Source of the DNA: Streptomyces venezuelae
Lineage (GTDB): Bacteria; Actinomycetota; Actinomycetes; Streptomycetales; Streptomycetaceae
Direction of reading: 5' to 3'
DNA length: 64,000 nucleotides
Assembly (NCBI RefSeq): GCF_008642315.1
Contig: NZ_CP029192.1
Location: 5,146,001-5,210,000, forward strand
In this document: piece by piece, positions 18,186-26,482 of the stretch
How the letters are laid out: the number at the start of each line of letters is the position of its first letter
Numbering within the stretch: the first letter of the stretch is position 1
Notes under the pieces: model-generated
Databases searched by the model: none
Told to the model about the DNA's origin: nothing
The model's input: the letters and a program-made list of their open reading frames with translations, nothing else
Translations under genes and position numbers: made by a program

Positions 18186-18671
18186 ATGCTGAACAACTCC
18201 GTGATCCTGGTCGTCGACGACCACAAGGACACCCTGTTCGCACTGGAGAGTGCGCTGGCCCCACTCGGCTACCCCTTGGTGAGCGCCTCCAACGGCGACG
18301 ACGCCCTGCGCGTGATCCTCCGCGGGAACGTGGGCCTGATCCTCCTGGACGTCCGCATGCCGGGCGTGAGCGGCCTCGACGTCGTCCGCTACGTCCGCCG
18401 CCTGGAACAGACCCGCGCCATACCGATCGTCCTCCTCACGGGCTTCGACGTCAGCAGGGAGATCTCGGCGGCGGCGTTCCGCCTGGGCGTGGCGGACGTG
18501 GCCCTGAAACCGATCGACCCCCTCACCCTCCGCACGAAGGCGCGCTACCTCTTCGAGACGTACGGCCAGCTCAGATCGATGCAACGGGAGATCGAGGACT
18601 TACGCGCCCAGCTCAAGTCGGGCATCATCACGTCCAGGTCGCTGAACGACGGCGCGAGGGACGAGGCGTGA
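18186..18671 (+). CDS. Stand-alone response-regulator receiver protein
   Basis: A 161-residue protein made of one CheY-like receiver domain and a short coiled-coil C-terminal helix (about residues 120-145, QREIEDLRAQL). The phosphorylation residues are complete: D11/D12, phospho-acceptor D55 (LLDVRMPG), T85 and K108 (LKPID). There is no DNA-binding or enzymatic output domain, so it must act through a partner. No histidine kinase is adjacent. The helix after the receiver may drive dimerisation. The upstream 150 bp contain a CCGTGT...ACACGG hairpin (about 18113-18128) and a T-run at 18065-18070. Confidence 0.85.
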   Translation: MLNNSVILVVDDHKDTLFALESALAPLGYPLVSASNGDDALRVILRGNVGLILLDVRMPGVSGLDVVRYVRRLEQTRAIPIVLLTGFDVSREISAAAFRLGVADVALKPIDPLTLRTKARYLFETYGQLRSMQREIEDLRAQLKSGIITSRSLNDGARDEA

Positions 18672-18731
18672 CCGCACACGACGGGGCCCCTGGCCGTCCC
18701 ACCGCGGGCCCTGGCCGTCCCACCGCGGACC

Positions 18732-19415
18732 CTAGGCGTCCCGCCGGCGCACCATCTCGTTGATCCAGACGGGTGCGAACGGGGACGTGCACCCCGGTGA
18801 CGTCGGGTAGTCCTTGAGCACTTCCAGCCGCTCGCCGATGTCCAGCGCACGGGGACGGTACTCGGCGTGCGTGATGCCGATCTGGGCGAGGCAGGTGTTC
18901 ATCGCCCACTGCGGACGCTCGGGGGCGTCCTTCATCTCTCGCTCGATGACGTCGAGCAACCCAGCGAGGTCGAGCCCTTCGGGCCGCTTCGTGACGCGTT
19001 CGGCGGTCAGTGCCCAGCCGGCGCTCGCGACCACCGGATCCGGATCGTCGAACCAGGCGAGCCGCAGCTCCTCGGCGTGCGGGCTCTTCTTCACCACGTA
19101 GTTCACGAGCCAGTCGTGCACCTTGGGGGTGCGCGCCTCGCGCACCATCGCGTCCAGCTCGTCGTGCCCGAACGCTTTCGGGCGGCAGATCAGGAGCGCG
19201 AGCAGACGCGCCGCGCTGTCCTTGGTCGCCCAGAGCCCGCGTGCGAGCTCCTGCTGCGTCTTGAGCCGCTTGGCGAGGGCACGCAGCTTGCCCAGGTTCA
19301 CACCGTGGTCGTCACCGTGCTTCTCGTTCACCGCGCGCACCTTCGGGTCCGCGAGCGCGCCGAGCTCTGCCATCACCTCGGCGACCGTCACGCCGGTCGA
19401 CCCTGTCCGGTCCAC
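18732..19415 (-). CDS. DNA alkylation repair (AlkD/AlkC-like) HEAT-repeat protein
   Basis: A 227-residue all-helical protein of the AlkD-type DNA glycosylase superfamily, which removes alkylated bases while wrapping DNA in HEAT-like repeats. Supporting segments are the N-terminal VMAELGALADPKVRAVNEKH, then LRALAKRLKTQQELARGLW, and repeated helix pairs such as WFDDPDPVVASAGWALTAER. Streptomyces proteins of this type are commonly annotated as DNA alkylation repair proteins. Activity is inferred from the family. The gene converges on the receiver gene and is alone on its strand; the next gene upstream is divergent. Confidence 0.8.
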   Translation of the reverse strand: MDRTGSTGVTVAEVMAELGALADPKVRAVNEKHGDDHGVNLGKLRALAKRLKTQQELARGLWATKDSAARLLALLICRPKAFGHDELDAMVREARTPKVHDWLVNYVVKKSPHAEELRLAWFDDPDPVVASAGWALTAERVTKRPEGLDLAGLLDVIEREMKDAPERPQWAMNTCLAQIGITHAEYRPRALDIGERLEVLKDYPTSPGCTSPFAPVWINEMVRRRDA

Positions 19416-19507
19416 CTCGGCCCTCCTGTCCGTTCCGTACGGGATCCACCGTACGGCGACACAGGGGCCAGGGTGAGGAAGGCGGGCGGTCAGGGCGGCG
19501 CGGAGGG

Positions 19508-19559
19508 CCCTTAGGCAACGGGAGGACCCCTTAGGGCAACGCGAGGCCCCTTAGGGCAC
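19508..19559. repeat. Three imperfect tandem repeats with core CCCTTAGGGCAACG
   Basis: CCCTTAG(G)GCAACG-like units begin near 19508, 19528 and 19549, spaced about 21 bp (two helical turns). They sit between the divergent AlkD-like and DUF4232 lipoprotein genes. They could be a tandem operator for either gene. No regulator is identified. Confidence 0.5.
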
Positions 19560-19663
19560 CGCCTGTGACGGAACGGAGACGTCGCGGGAGACCGCCCGTA
19601 ACTCCGTGAGAGCTACAAATAGTTCAGACCGCACAGACACCCGCCACTCCCCCGGGGGACACC

Positions 19664-20281
19664 ATGAAGAAGATCCGCCCCACCGCTCTCGCCGCCGTCA
19701 CCGTCGCCGCCGCCCTCTCGCTCACCGCCTGCGGCGGCAGCGACTCGGGTTCCGACACGTCCTCGAAGGGCTCCGCGTCCTCCTCCTCGAACTCGTCCTC
19801 CGCGTCCTCGAAGAACGGGTCCGGCGAGGACATCAAGGCCGAGGCGGCGGGCAGCGCGTCGAAGGCCGGGGCCAGGGTCACGTTCTGCAAGACGGCGGAC
19901 CTGGCGATCGACGCGCAGGACGCCGCGCCGGACGAGAACACGGGCCGGATCGACATCACGATGATCAACCGCGGTTCGAAGACCTGCTCCGCGACGGGCT
20001 TCCCGGGCGTCGACATCAAGGACGAGGACGGCACCTCCAGCCCGATCGAGCGCGGCCAGGCCCAGCCCCGCGTCACCACCCTGAAGCCCGGCGACGCCGC
20101 CGTCTTCAACCTGGCCTACGAGATCGACAACAGCGGCGAGAGCCTCGCGTCCCCGACCCACATCCTGGTGACGCCCCCGAACGAGACCCACACCGTGACC
20201 CTGAACTGGCCGACGGGCGCCGGCGCGATCAAGGGCGCGTACACCGACGTCCAGGTCTACCCGACGCACAACACCAACTAG
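19664..20281 (+). CDS. DUF4232-type lipoprotein
   Basis: A 205-residue exported lipoprotein. It has a signal peptide with lipobox LTAC (Cys near residue 22) and then a Ser/Gly-rich linker of about 35 residues that spans the wall. The folded domain from about residue 70 starts FCKTADLAID and ends with VQVYPT, matching the DUF4232 pattern common in Streptomyces secreted proteins. It has two cysteines (FCK and TCSATGF) that probably pair. Function of the family is unknown. The ATG follows a CGGGGGA ribosome site, and the gene stands alone. Confidence 0.8.
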   Translation: MKKIRPTALAAVTVAAALSLTACGGSDSGSDTSSKGSASSSSNSSSASSKNGSGEDIKAEAAGSASKAGARVTFCKTADLAIDAQDAAPDENTGRIDITMINRGSKTCSATGFPGVDIKDEDGTSSPIERGQAQPRVTTLKPGDAAVFNLAYEIDNSGESLASPTHILVTPPNETHTVTLNWPTGAGAIKGAYTDVQVYPTHNTN

Positions 20282-20306
20282 GCCCGCGAGCGCACGGATC
20301 CGTCCG

Positions 20307-20744
20307 TCAGACCAGATGCTCGATGGTCGCTCCACCCCACCGATCGGCCAGATACTCCGCGACCAGTCGACGGTGACACTCGTGCGGTTCCTTCTCGCTG
20401 CAGAGAAGGACCGCATTGGTGACCAGTTCCTGCGGGACGGTCTCCGACACCCTCCGCTGTGTCATGAGGTCGAGGAACTTCTCCTCGTAGGCCGCCCAGC
20501 CGGAGCCGTGTTTCTTGAGGTCGTCCAGGATGGGCTGTGTCGGAGCCAGGTCGGGACGGTGGACGTACGCCATTCCGCACAGTTCGCGGAGGAAGTACTT
20601 GAGGTCGTCGCGCTTGGCGAAGCCCGCCAGTTGCGACACGTTGTTGAGCCGGACGTCGACGAGGGTCGACGCGCCGGAGTCCCTCAGCAGACCGAAGAAC
20701 TTCTCCGCGGGTTTTTTCGTGAAGCCGATCGTGTAAATCTTCAT
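20307..20744 (-). CDS. DUF488 family protein, short form
   Basis: A 145-residue DUF488 protein, last of a three-gene coupled operon. It begins KIYTIGFTKK, where most members have TIGHS, so the family His is replaced here. VDVRLNN follows, then near the C-terminus a CSEKEPHECHR motif matching the conserved Cys-x-Glu...Cys-His-Arg of DUF488. The fold is predicted Rossmann-like; biochemical function is not established. The ATG overlaps the stop of the upstream DUF488 gene (ATGA, 20741-20744). Having two different DUF488 proteins side by side suggests a heteromeric complex or division of labour. Base composition is less GC-rich than neighbouring genes. Confidence 0.8.
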   Translation of the reverse strand: MKIYTIGFTKKPAEKFFGLLRDSGASTLVDVRLNNVSQLAGFAKRDDLKYFLRELCGMAYVHRPDLAPTQPILDDLKKHGSGWAAYEEKFLDLMTQRRVSETVPQELVTNAVLLCSEKEPHECHRRLVAEYLADRWGGATIEHLV

Positions 20745-21355
20745 ACGTCCGCCGTCCGGTTCGCGGGTGAGTCCTGTCTGACGTAGGCGATGCGTTCTTC
20801 CTGACGGCTCAAGGCCTCGTCCAGACGCTCGGCCGGCGTGCGGAACAGCTCCGGTTCCGCGAGGCCGAACTTGGTCATGAGGCGTTCCATCGCCGCGTCG
20901 TGGCTCTCCACCCGCCCGTCGCCGTGAATGTGGTGGACAGAGGCACCGCCCTCCGCCAGCACTCGCGAGACGAGCACCGTGCGGTGGCAGTTCAGGGGTT
21001 CTCCCTCGGTGCACATCACGGCGATCCGCTCGGTCGCCGCGCCTTTGGTCAGGCGCTCGATGCCCGACCGGAACTTGCGGGTCCGGGCGAGACGGCCGTA
21101 CTGGACCCGCCCGTCGACGTAACAGGTCGCGTCGTCCGTGCGCGCGCCGAGCTCCTCGCCGAGGAAGACGTACTTCATGCCGGCCTCGCGCAGCGCGGGC
21201 TCGATGGACTTCCGGTTGAAGTGCGGCGCGAACTGGCTGGCGGGGACCGACCGCACGTCCGCGACGGCCGTGACGCCGTTGCGGCGCAGCAAGTCGATCA
21301 GCGTGGGGAGTTCGTGGTTGGAGTGACCGATCGTCATCAACATGTCGGAGCTCAT
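20741..21355 (-). CDS. DUF488 family protein, long form
   Basis: A 204-residue DUF488 protein. It has the canonical MTIGHSNHEL start, DVRSVPAS, FNRKSIEPALREAGM and CTEGEPLNCHR (conserved Cys/His/Arg pocket). The C-terminal extra 50 residues are helical (SRQEERIAYV). The ATG overlaps the stop of the dual-OB gene (ATGA, 21352-21355), and its stop overlaps the next DUF488 start, so the three proteins are made together. DUF488 proteins are found in accessory regions of many bacteria and have been discussed as nucleotide- or nucleic-acid-related enzymes. I infer only that it cooperates with its two neighbours. Confidence 0.85.
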   Translation of the reverse strand: MSSDMLMTIGHSNHELPTLIDLLRRNGVTAVADVRSVPASQFAPHFNRKSIEPALREAGMKYVFLGEELGARTDDATCYVDGRVQYGRLARTRKFRSGIERLTKGAATERIAVMCTEGEPLNCHRTVLVSRVLAEGGASVHHIHGDGRVESHDAAMERLMTKFGLAEPELFRTPAERLDEALSRQEERIAYVRQDSPANRTADV

Positions 21356-22056
21356 CCGTCGCTGCCTGGTTCTGTAGTGCGTTCTGTGGTGCGACGTTCG
21401 ATTATGGCCGCCACCATCTTATAGAAGTGTCCCTTAAACTCTTCGCCCAAGCTCACGGTCAGGAAAGACTCGGATAACTCATAACTTCCGACGCCCAGCG
21501 CCCGAAACCTCTCCTCGTACACGGCGTCGGTCACCTTGAGTATGTACGTGGCCCCCGCATGGCGAAACTTTGCCCGTACCTCAAGGTCCCTGTTCGCGTC
21601 ATAGGGCCGATCCACCTCAACGGTGACAGCTTTAACTCTGATCAACTTGAGGGAGTTCAGCAGCGCGAATTCCTGCTCGACGGCGACTCGATCGTTGAGC
21701 CCTTTCCGGGTGCTGTCCTCGCTGTTCACCCACAGATGCTTGGGCCTCTGCTCAAGCCGACGTAAATCGTCCCACCCGACACGCCCCCGCTTCTCCCACT
21801 GGCTGCCGGGGTCGAGTATCCAGTTCTCGGTCTGGAACCCGAACCTCTTGGGCCTGAGGAGCCGCACGGAAACGACGTCGAGTATGCGCGGCTCCGCACC
21901 GTTTCGATACCGTCTTTCCGCCTCCGAGACTTCATGTCCCGGCCGACTGCTCACGGGCCGCACCCACAGATTCGACTGGATGTCGATTCCGGCGATGCAC
22001 CGCCCATTGTGCTTCCGGGAATTCGCCAGACAAACGAGCTCTTTGGTGGTCGGCAC
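21352..22056 (-). CDS. Dual OB-fold domain protein (predicted nucleic-acid binding)
   Basis: A 234-residue protein, first of the three-gene operon. The N-terminal signature LVCLANSRKHNGRCIAGID and the later WVRPVSSRPGHE and ILDVVSVRL match what I recall as the dual OB-containing domain. Its repeated beta-rich halves are thought to sense or bind nucleic acids. GTG at 22056 is chosen for the AGGGGGG ribosome site just upstream. A hand count of 21421-21480 gives about 29 G/C of 60, far below the surrounding genome, and codons such as AAA, TTT and ATA are frequent, so this gene looks horizontally acquired. The domain name is from memory and should be confirmed with a profile search. Confidence 0.65.
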   Translation of the reverse strand: MPTTKELVCLANSRKHNGRCIAGIDIQSNLWVRPVSSRPGHEVSEAERRYRNGAEPRILDVVSVRLLRPKRFGFQTENWILDPGSQWEKRGRVGWDDLRRLEQRPKHLWVNSEDSTRKGLNDRVAVEQEFALLNSLKLIRVKAVTVEVDRPYDANRDLEVRAKFRHAGATYILKVTDAVYEERFRALGVGSYELSESFLTVSLGEEFKGHFYKMVAAIIERRTTERTTEPGSDG

Positions 22057-22324
22057 TCGTCCCCCCTGGGAAATGTAACCTTGACCTTGCCCCACAGTGC
22101 GGCGCCGTTCCGTCCCGATGGGAGAAGGGCCCTCAGCGTTGACTGTCAGCCCACACCGGGAAGCACCGGTTCGGCCCAGCGCCGCGTCAGTATCGCGGCT
22201 GGTGATCCAGACTTTCCAGGTTTCATCTGCCCTGCGCATGGGGGGACTTGAACAGCGCGCCGGACGCGGGTCCAGGGCGCGGCCGACGCCCTCCTCGATC
22301 GCGGGGCGGGCGTACCGTGGCAGC

Positions 22325-23539
22325 GTGGCAAACGACGACCTTGGGCGAACTCTCCGACGTCTGCGCCGCCTGGCCTCCCTGACACAAGAGGAACTGGCCG
22401 AGCGCTCCGACGTATCCGTTGACGTGATCCGGCAGCTTGAGCAACGGCGTAAGCACTCGGCGCGCCTGCCGACGCTGCACGCCCTGGCGAACGGCCTCGG
22501 CGTGGAACTGACGACGCTCCTCGGAGATCCTCCGGCCGTCTCGGCGACAGGAGAGAACGACGGGCCACGCTTCGTGGCGGTGCGCCGCGCCATCATGCCG
22601 GCGCTGTGGGGCCCGGAGCCGAAGCCGCCGGAGCCCGGCTTCTCGCTGGACGCCCTGCGCGAGCGGATCGCGGAGGGATGGACCCAGTATCACGCGGCCG
22701 AGTTCGACACGGTGATGAAGGCACTGCCGGACCTGATCTCGGATGCGCGGGCGGCCGCGGCGTCGAGCAACGACGACGATCGCGGGGCCGGTTTCGCAGC
22801 GCTGGGCAAGGCCCTCCAGCTGGCCGGGCACGTCGCCGTACGCATGGGGAAGACGGACCTCGCGCTCATCAGCCTGGAGCGCGCCATAGAAGCCGCGGGG
22901 CGATCGTCCGACGCCCTGCTGCGCCCCATGGTCGTCAACTCCGTTGCGTGGACGTACCAGCGGCAGGGCCGTCTCAGGGATGCCCTGAGCATCGCCCTGC
23001 ACGCGGCGGACGACACCAAGGACTGCGGGCACACGAGCACGGCCGACGGCTTGAAGGTCTGGGGTGCGCTCACCATGTCCGCCGCCACGTCGGCCGCGCG
23101 CGGCAACGACTATGAACGGGCGGCCGCGTTGATGGCGCAGGCCGAAAGAGAAGCCGCGCGCGTGGGCAAGCTGCCGGAAGGCAGTGACAGCCGCATGGTC
23201 AGCGTGTTCAGCCCGTCCTCGGTGCGTATCGAGCGCGTCCGGCTGGCCGTCCAGTACGGCCGCCCTGAGGAAGCCCTGGAGCTGGCCGCGGGGATGCGGC
23301 TGAGCAAGGACACCCCTCCGTCCTGGCGCACGTGGCTGCTCCTGGACGTGGCCCGGGCCCACACGGACCTCGGGAACGCGGCAGAGGCGGTGAAGTCCCT
23401 GGAGTCGCTGCGCCGGGTGGCTCCGACCTGGATGCAACACCACACGTTGGCCGTAGCCATCGTGCGTGACCTGTGGTCGCTCCCCAACCACCCCGCAGGA
23501 CTGCGCCCGTTGGCCGAGTTCCTTGGGGTCGCTGCGTAG
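22325..23539 (+). CDS. XRE-family regulator with C-terminal TPR-like region
   Basis: A 404-residue transcription regulator. The helix-turn-helix occupies about residues 5-62 (LRRLRRLASLTQEELAERSD and VIRQLEQRRKHSARLP). The remainder is helical TPR-like repeats (ALISLERAIEAAG, AWTYQRQGRLRDALSIAL, DVARAHTDLGNAAEAVKSLE). This layout is typical of Streptomyces regulators that sense a small molecule or peptide through the TPR scaffold and sit beside small DUF397-type genes. It is divergent from the dual-OB operon across 268 bp and followed by two small genes on its own strand. GTG at 22325 opens directly into the HTH. No strong ribosome site is seen, so a leaderless transcript is possible. Confidence 0.85.
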   Translation: MANDDLGRTLRRLRRLASLTQEELAERSDVSVDVIRQLEQRRKHSARLPTLHALANGLGVELTTLLGDPPAVSATGENDGPRFVAVRRAIMPALWGPEPKPPEPGFSLDALRERIAEGWTQYHAAEFDTVMKALPDLISDARAAAASSNDDDRGAGFAALGKALQLAGHVAVRMGKTDLALISLERAIEAAGRSSDALLRPMVVNSVAWTYQRQGRLRDALSIALHAADDTKDCGHTSTADGLKVWGALTMSAATSAARGNDYERAAALMAQAEREAARVGKLPEGSDSRMVSVFSPSSVRIERVRLAVQYGRPEEALELAAGMRLSKDTPPSWRTWLLLDVARAHTDLGNAAEAVKSLESLRRVAPTWMQHHTLAVAIVRDLWSLPNHPAGLRPLAEFLGVAA

Positions 23540-23683
23540 TCGCCGCGTGATCCCCGGTTAACGTCGCAAAAGTAGGACGCCACATCCCTGTCACGCTGCG
23601 TAGTGAGTCGATTCCATAGGCGTGAGATCGCCGATGGCCGCGCGGAGGGCCCTCGGTGCACGGCCGACCGAAATGGAGTCCAC

Positions 23684-24205
23684 ATGGCAGGGATCACGGA
23701 CCGAGCCTGCGACGCGGGAACCAGCGAAGCGCCGAAACTGCTGAGCGCCGCGTTCGACTGGCTGGCGCGCGCTCAGGCCGCGCCGCGCCATGCCCAGCGC
23801 GAGTGGACGGAACGAGGCATCGCGCTCCTGCCTCTGGGGACGCGGTTCAACTCGGTGCATCTGCCCGCCCCGCTCGTGCACCTCGCCGCCGGGACCAGCG
23901 ACCTGCACGTCGTGACCCGCACGTTCGCCGAGCTGCTCGACGGCCCGGTCATCCACAACCACCCTCAGAACGGGTACTACGCGCTCGTGGCGTGCACCCC
24001 GTGGCGGCCCTGGTCGCAGCAGTACCCCGAGGCCCCCATGCTCGGCGCCGGCCACTTCCTCTCCGTCCCGGCCTCCGACCTCACCGGCCCGACCGGCCTG
24101 TACTGGACGGTGCGCCCCCGCATCGTCGGCGACCTGTGCGCCGTGCCGTCGGTCGCGGCGCTCGTCCACATGGCCCGCGACCCGCGACGGGCGGGCGCAC
24201 GATGA
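23684..24205 (+). CDS. Conserved hypothetical protein linked to the XRE regulator
   Basis: A 173-residue soluble protein that I do not recognise as an enzyme. It contains AFDWLARAQAAPRHAQREW, GIALLPLGTRFNSVHLPAPL and a C-terminal GLYWTVRPRIVGDLC. The WxxxGIALLPLG...NSVHLP pattern is reminiscent of the N-terminal part of bifunctional primase/polymerase-like proteins, but the acidic catalytic residues are not visible, so I do not call it that. ATG at 23684 has GGAG 6 nt upstream. The stop overlaps the next gene's ATG (ATGA, 24202-24205), so the two are co-translated, probably under the upstream XRE regulator. Confidence 0.7.
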   Translation: MAGITDRACDAGTSEAPKLLSAAFDWLARAQAAPRHAQREWTERGIALLPLGTRFNSVHLPAPLVHLAAGTSDLHVVTRTFAELLDGPVIHNHPQNGYYALVACTPWRPWSQQYPEAPMLGAGHFLSVPASDLTGPTGLYWTVRPRIVGDLCAVPSVAALVHMARDPRRAGAR

Positions 24206-24759
24206 ATGCCCCCAGCGGACGGGCGGTCTTCGCGATGTCCAGCCCGGAGGCGACAGTGGCTCTGCTGACCAGCCGACTCCGTGGGCACACACCGGGCTGC
24301 CCCGACTGCCGCACCGAGGAGTGCGAGGAAGGCGTACGCATGCGCCGCGCGCTGCGGGCCGTGCGGTCCCTGCTCAAGGAACCCGAGCCCCCCGCTCCAC
24401 CCCGACCCGACAGGAGACGCCCCATGGGCACGCTGACCAACGGCCGCACCACGATCCCCTACGACAACTGGACCGCCCCGCACCTCAACTGGCGCAAGGC
24501 GGGCCGCACCGACCTCGACCCGATCCTGAAGGACTGCGTGATCCTCGCCGAGGCCCCGCCCGCCAAGAACCACCCGCATCACGGCATCCCGGACGGGACG
24601 CGGATGATCGCGATCAGCGACGACAAGGACCCGGCCGCTCCGGTGCTCCTCATGAGCCGCGTGGAGATGACCGAGTTCTTCGACGGGGTGATCGCGGGTG
24701 ACTTCGACGAGTTCCGGGCGACGAAGGACGAGCTCGACGCGGCAGCGGCCACAACCTGA
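24202..24759 (+). CDS. DUF397-type protein with N-terminal Cys-containing extension
   Basis: A 185-residue protein in two parts. Residues 1-74 contain CPDCRTEECEEG, a possible metal-binding knuckle, then a basic helix and a Pro-rich linker. From residue 75 (MGTLTNGRTTIPYDNW) the sequence fits DUF397: NWRKA, DCVILAEAP, MIAISDDKDPAAP and VLLMSRVEMTEFF. DUF397 proteins normally accompany XRE regulators of the WhiJ type. The internal ATG at 24424 has its own AGGAG site 7-8 nt upstream, so a short DUF397 protein of about 111 residues may also be made, or the two parts may be separate genes in relatives. The first ATG overlaps the previous stop. Confidence 0.65.
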   Translation: MNAPSGRAVFAMSSPEATVALLTSRLRGHTPGCPDCRTEECEEGVRMRRALRAVRSLLKEPEPPAPPRPDRRRPMGTLTNGRTTIPYDNWTAPHLNWRKAGRTDLDPILKDCVILAEAPPAKNHPHHGIPDGTRMIAISDDKDPAAPVLLMSRVEMTEFFDGVIAGDFDEFRATKDELDAAAATT

Positions 24760-24781
24760 CCCGGACACCGAGGCGTACGAC

Positions 24782-25006
24782 GTGCGCAAGGCACCGCCCG
24801 ACAATGGCCGTTCGCTGAGCAGCGGCCCGATCTGCTCCGAGCACGAGGGGCCACCGACGCGCACCATCCGCAGCTCGGCGGGCTCCAGCATCTGCCCGGT
24901 CTGCACCCCCCTCGGACCGACCCCGGCAGGCACCGCCGCGATCGTGCGCCGCCAGAACCTGATCCTCGACAGTCCGTACTGGCGTCACAGCGGACCGTGC
25001 ACCTGA
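24782..25006 (+). CDS. Possible small Cys-containing protein
   Basis: A 74-codon frame starting at GTG 24782, 22 bp after the DUF397 gene. It carries ICSEHEGPPTRTIR and SSICPVC, a possible CxxH/CxxC metal site, and ends at 25006 just before a terminator hairpin. It continues the strand of the XRE-associated genes. Short length and the lack of a clear ribosome site keep confidence low. It may be part of the same XRE/DUF397 module. Confidence 0.35.
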   Translation: MRKAPPDNGRSLSSGPICSEHEGPPTRTIRSSAGSSICPVCTPLGPTPAGTAAIVRRQNLILDSPYWRHSGPCT

Positions 25007-25030
25007 CCGGACGCCCGCAAACGCACACAA

Positions 25031-25074
25031 CGAAGGCCCAGGCCCGGAGACTCACTCCGTGACCTGGGCCTTCG
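25031..25074. terminator. Bidirectional hairpin between the XRE module and tRNA-Arg
   Basis: Perfect 12-bp inverted repeat CGAAGGCCCAGG (25031-25042) and its complement (25063-25074) around a 20-nt loop. It lies 15 bp beyond the 3' end of the minus-strand tRNA and 25 bp after the last plus-strand frame, so it can terminate both. Confidence 0.7.
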
Positions 25075-25088
25075 CCATTCCGATCTTG

Positions 25089-25161
25089 TGCCCCCGGCAG
25101 GATTCGAACCTGCGACACCCGCTTTAGGAGAGCGGTGCTCTATCCCCTGAGCTACGAAGGC
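25089..25161 (-). tRNA. tRNA-Arg (anticodon CCU)
   Basis: A 73-nt cloverleaf on the minus strand. The acceptor stem is GCCTTCG paired with CGGGGGC, with discriminator A. The D-loop contains AGCTCAGGGGATAGAGC, the anticodon stem CCGCT/AGCGG encloses loop CTCCTAA, and the T-arm has GCAGGTTCGAATCCTGC. The CCA end is not encoded. It reads AGG, a rare codon in Streptomyces. tRNA genes of this kind are used by integrative elements, but no integrase or duplicated 3' end is visible here. Confidence 0.95.
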
Positions 25162-25270
25162 GGGGTCCTGCACGGACCGCGGCAGCGGTCCCTGGACAGG
25201 GTAGCGGATGAGGGTGCGGCCGTCGGCCCCCCGGGGGCTGCCGGTGAGGGGCGACGGCCTTGGCGGGGCG

Positions 25271-25807
25271 TCAGGCGGCGGGTGTCGCCGTCGGTGGGGC
25301 GAACTTCATCGGGGTGATCTGCTTGACGTCGTAGCGGGCCCGCATGCGGCGTACCGCCTCCGGGTCCACCGAGTCGCCGCCCGCCGCCCAGATCTCCGCT
25401 ATCTCCTCGAAGTACGCCTCGTGCTCCGGTGACGGGTTGCTCTGGAAGAGCATACGGACCGGGCTGTCCGTGGCGTTGCGGAACGCGTGCGGGGTGTTGG
25501 GCGGTACGAACATGCTGCTGCCCGCCGGGGCGCGGACCACCCGGTCGCCGTCGGACGACTCCCAGTCCAGCCAGTCGTCCGTACGTTCCGTGGGCTCGAA
25601 GGCGAGGAGCTCCAGCTCGCCCTCCAGGATGTAGAAGAACTCCTCCGCACCCTCGTGGTAGTGGCCGCCCGTGTCGAACCCGGGCGGGACCACCACCTCG
25701 AAGATCGACGCGGACGAACCCTGTGCCCCGGTGGCCTTGAAGGTCACTTCCTGCGCTTTCGTGACCAGCTTGCGGCCCTCGCCCGGCAGGCGGATGAGGT
25801 CACTCAT
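25271..25807 (-). CDS. Cupin domain protein
   Basis: A 178-residue soluble protein with one conserved cupin barrel. Metal-ligand motif 1 is GGHYHEGAEEFFYILEGELEL (two His, Glu) and motif 2 is PPNTPHAFRN (His). The C-terminal helix-rich 50 residues (PSPEHEAYFEEIAEIW) are shared with Streptomyces cupins of unknown substrate. ATG at 25807 has AAGGAG 8 nt upstream. It is a monocistronic gene about 110 bp from tRNA-Arg. The substrate could be a small organic acid or quinone-type compound; the sequence does not say. Confidence 0.85.
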   Translation of the reverse strand: MSDLIRLPGEGRKLVTKAQEVTFKATGAQGSSASIFEVVVPPGFDTGGHYHEGAEEFFYILEGELELLAFEPTERTDDWLDWESSDGDRVVRAPAGSSMFVPPNTPHAFRNATDSPVRMLFQSNPSPEHEAYFEEIAEIWAAGGDSVDPEAVRRMRARYDVKQITPMKFAPPTATPAA

Positions 25808-25934
25808 GCGATCGACTCCTTGCGTGAGCAGAGCAGTACGGGAATGTAGTGATCGCTGACAGGGTATGACCCTTACCTCAAGGCTTGCTCGGGTCTGCCG
25901 CAGGTGTGGGGGCGAGGGCGGATACGGGTGCGGG

Positions 25935-26360
<426 letters not shown>

Positions 26361-26426
26361 CCCGTTCTTGTCGTTGTGGCTGCCTGGCCTACGACTGCCT
26401 GGCTACGAGTGTGAGTGTTGCACGCT

Positions 26427-26448
26427 ATTTAGTTGTGCACAACTTAAT
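26427..26448. promoter_or_regulatory. Palindromic OhrR operator
   Basis: The core AGTTGTGCACAACT (26431-26444) is a perfect 14-bp palindrome, extended imperfectly by ATT/AAT on each side. It lies in the 122-bp space between ohr and ohrR, centred about 45 bp before the ohrR start, where a MarR-type repressor would cover both promoters. Confidence 0.7.
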
Positions 26449-26482
26449 TGGGTGCGGGGAGGGTCGATGTAGGCTGGAATCC

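Noticed and set aside
25089..25161. tRNA-Arg as an active phage/ICE attachment site
   Set aside because: No integrase, excisionase or repeated tRNA 3' segment could be found on either side.
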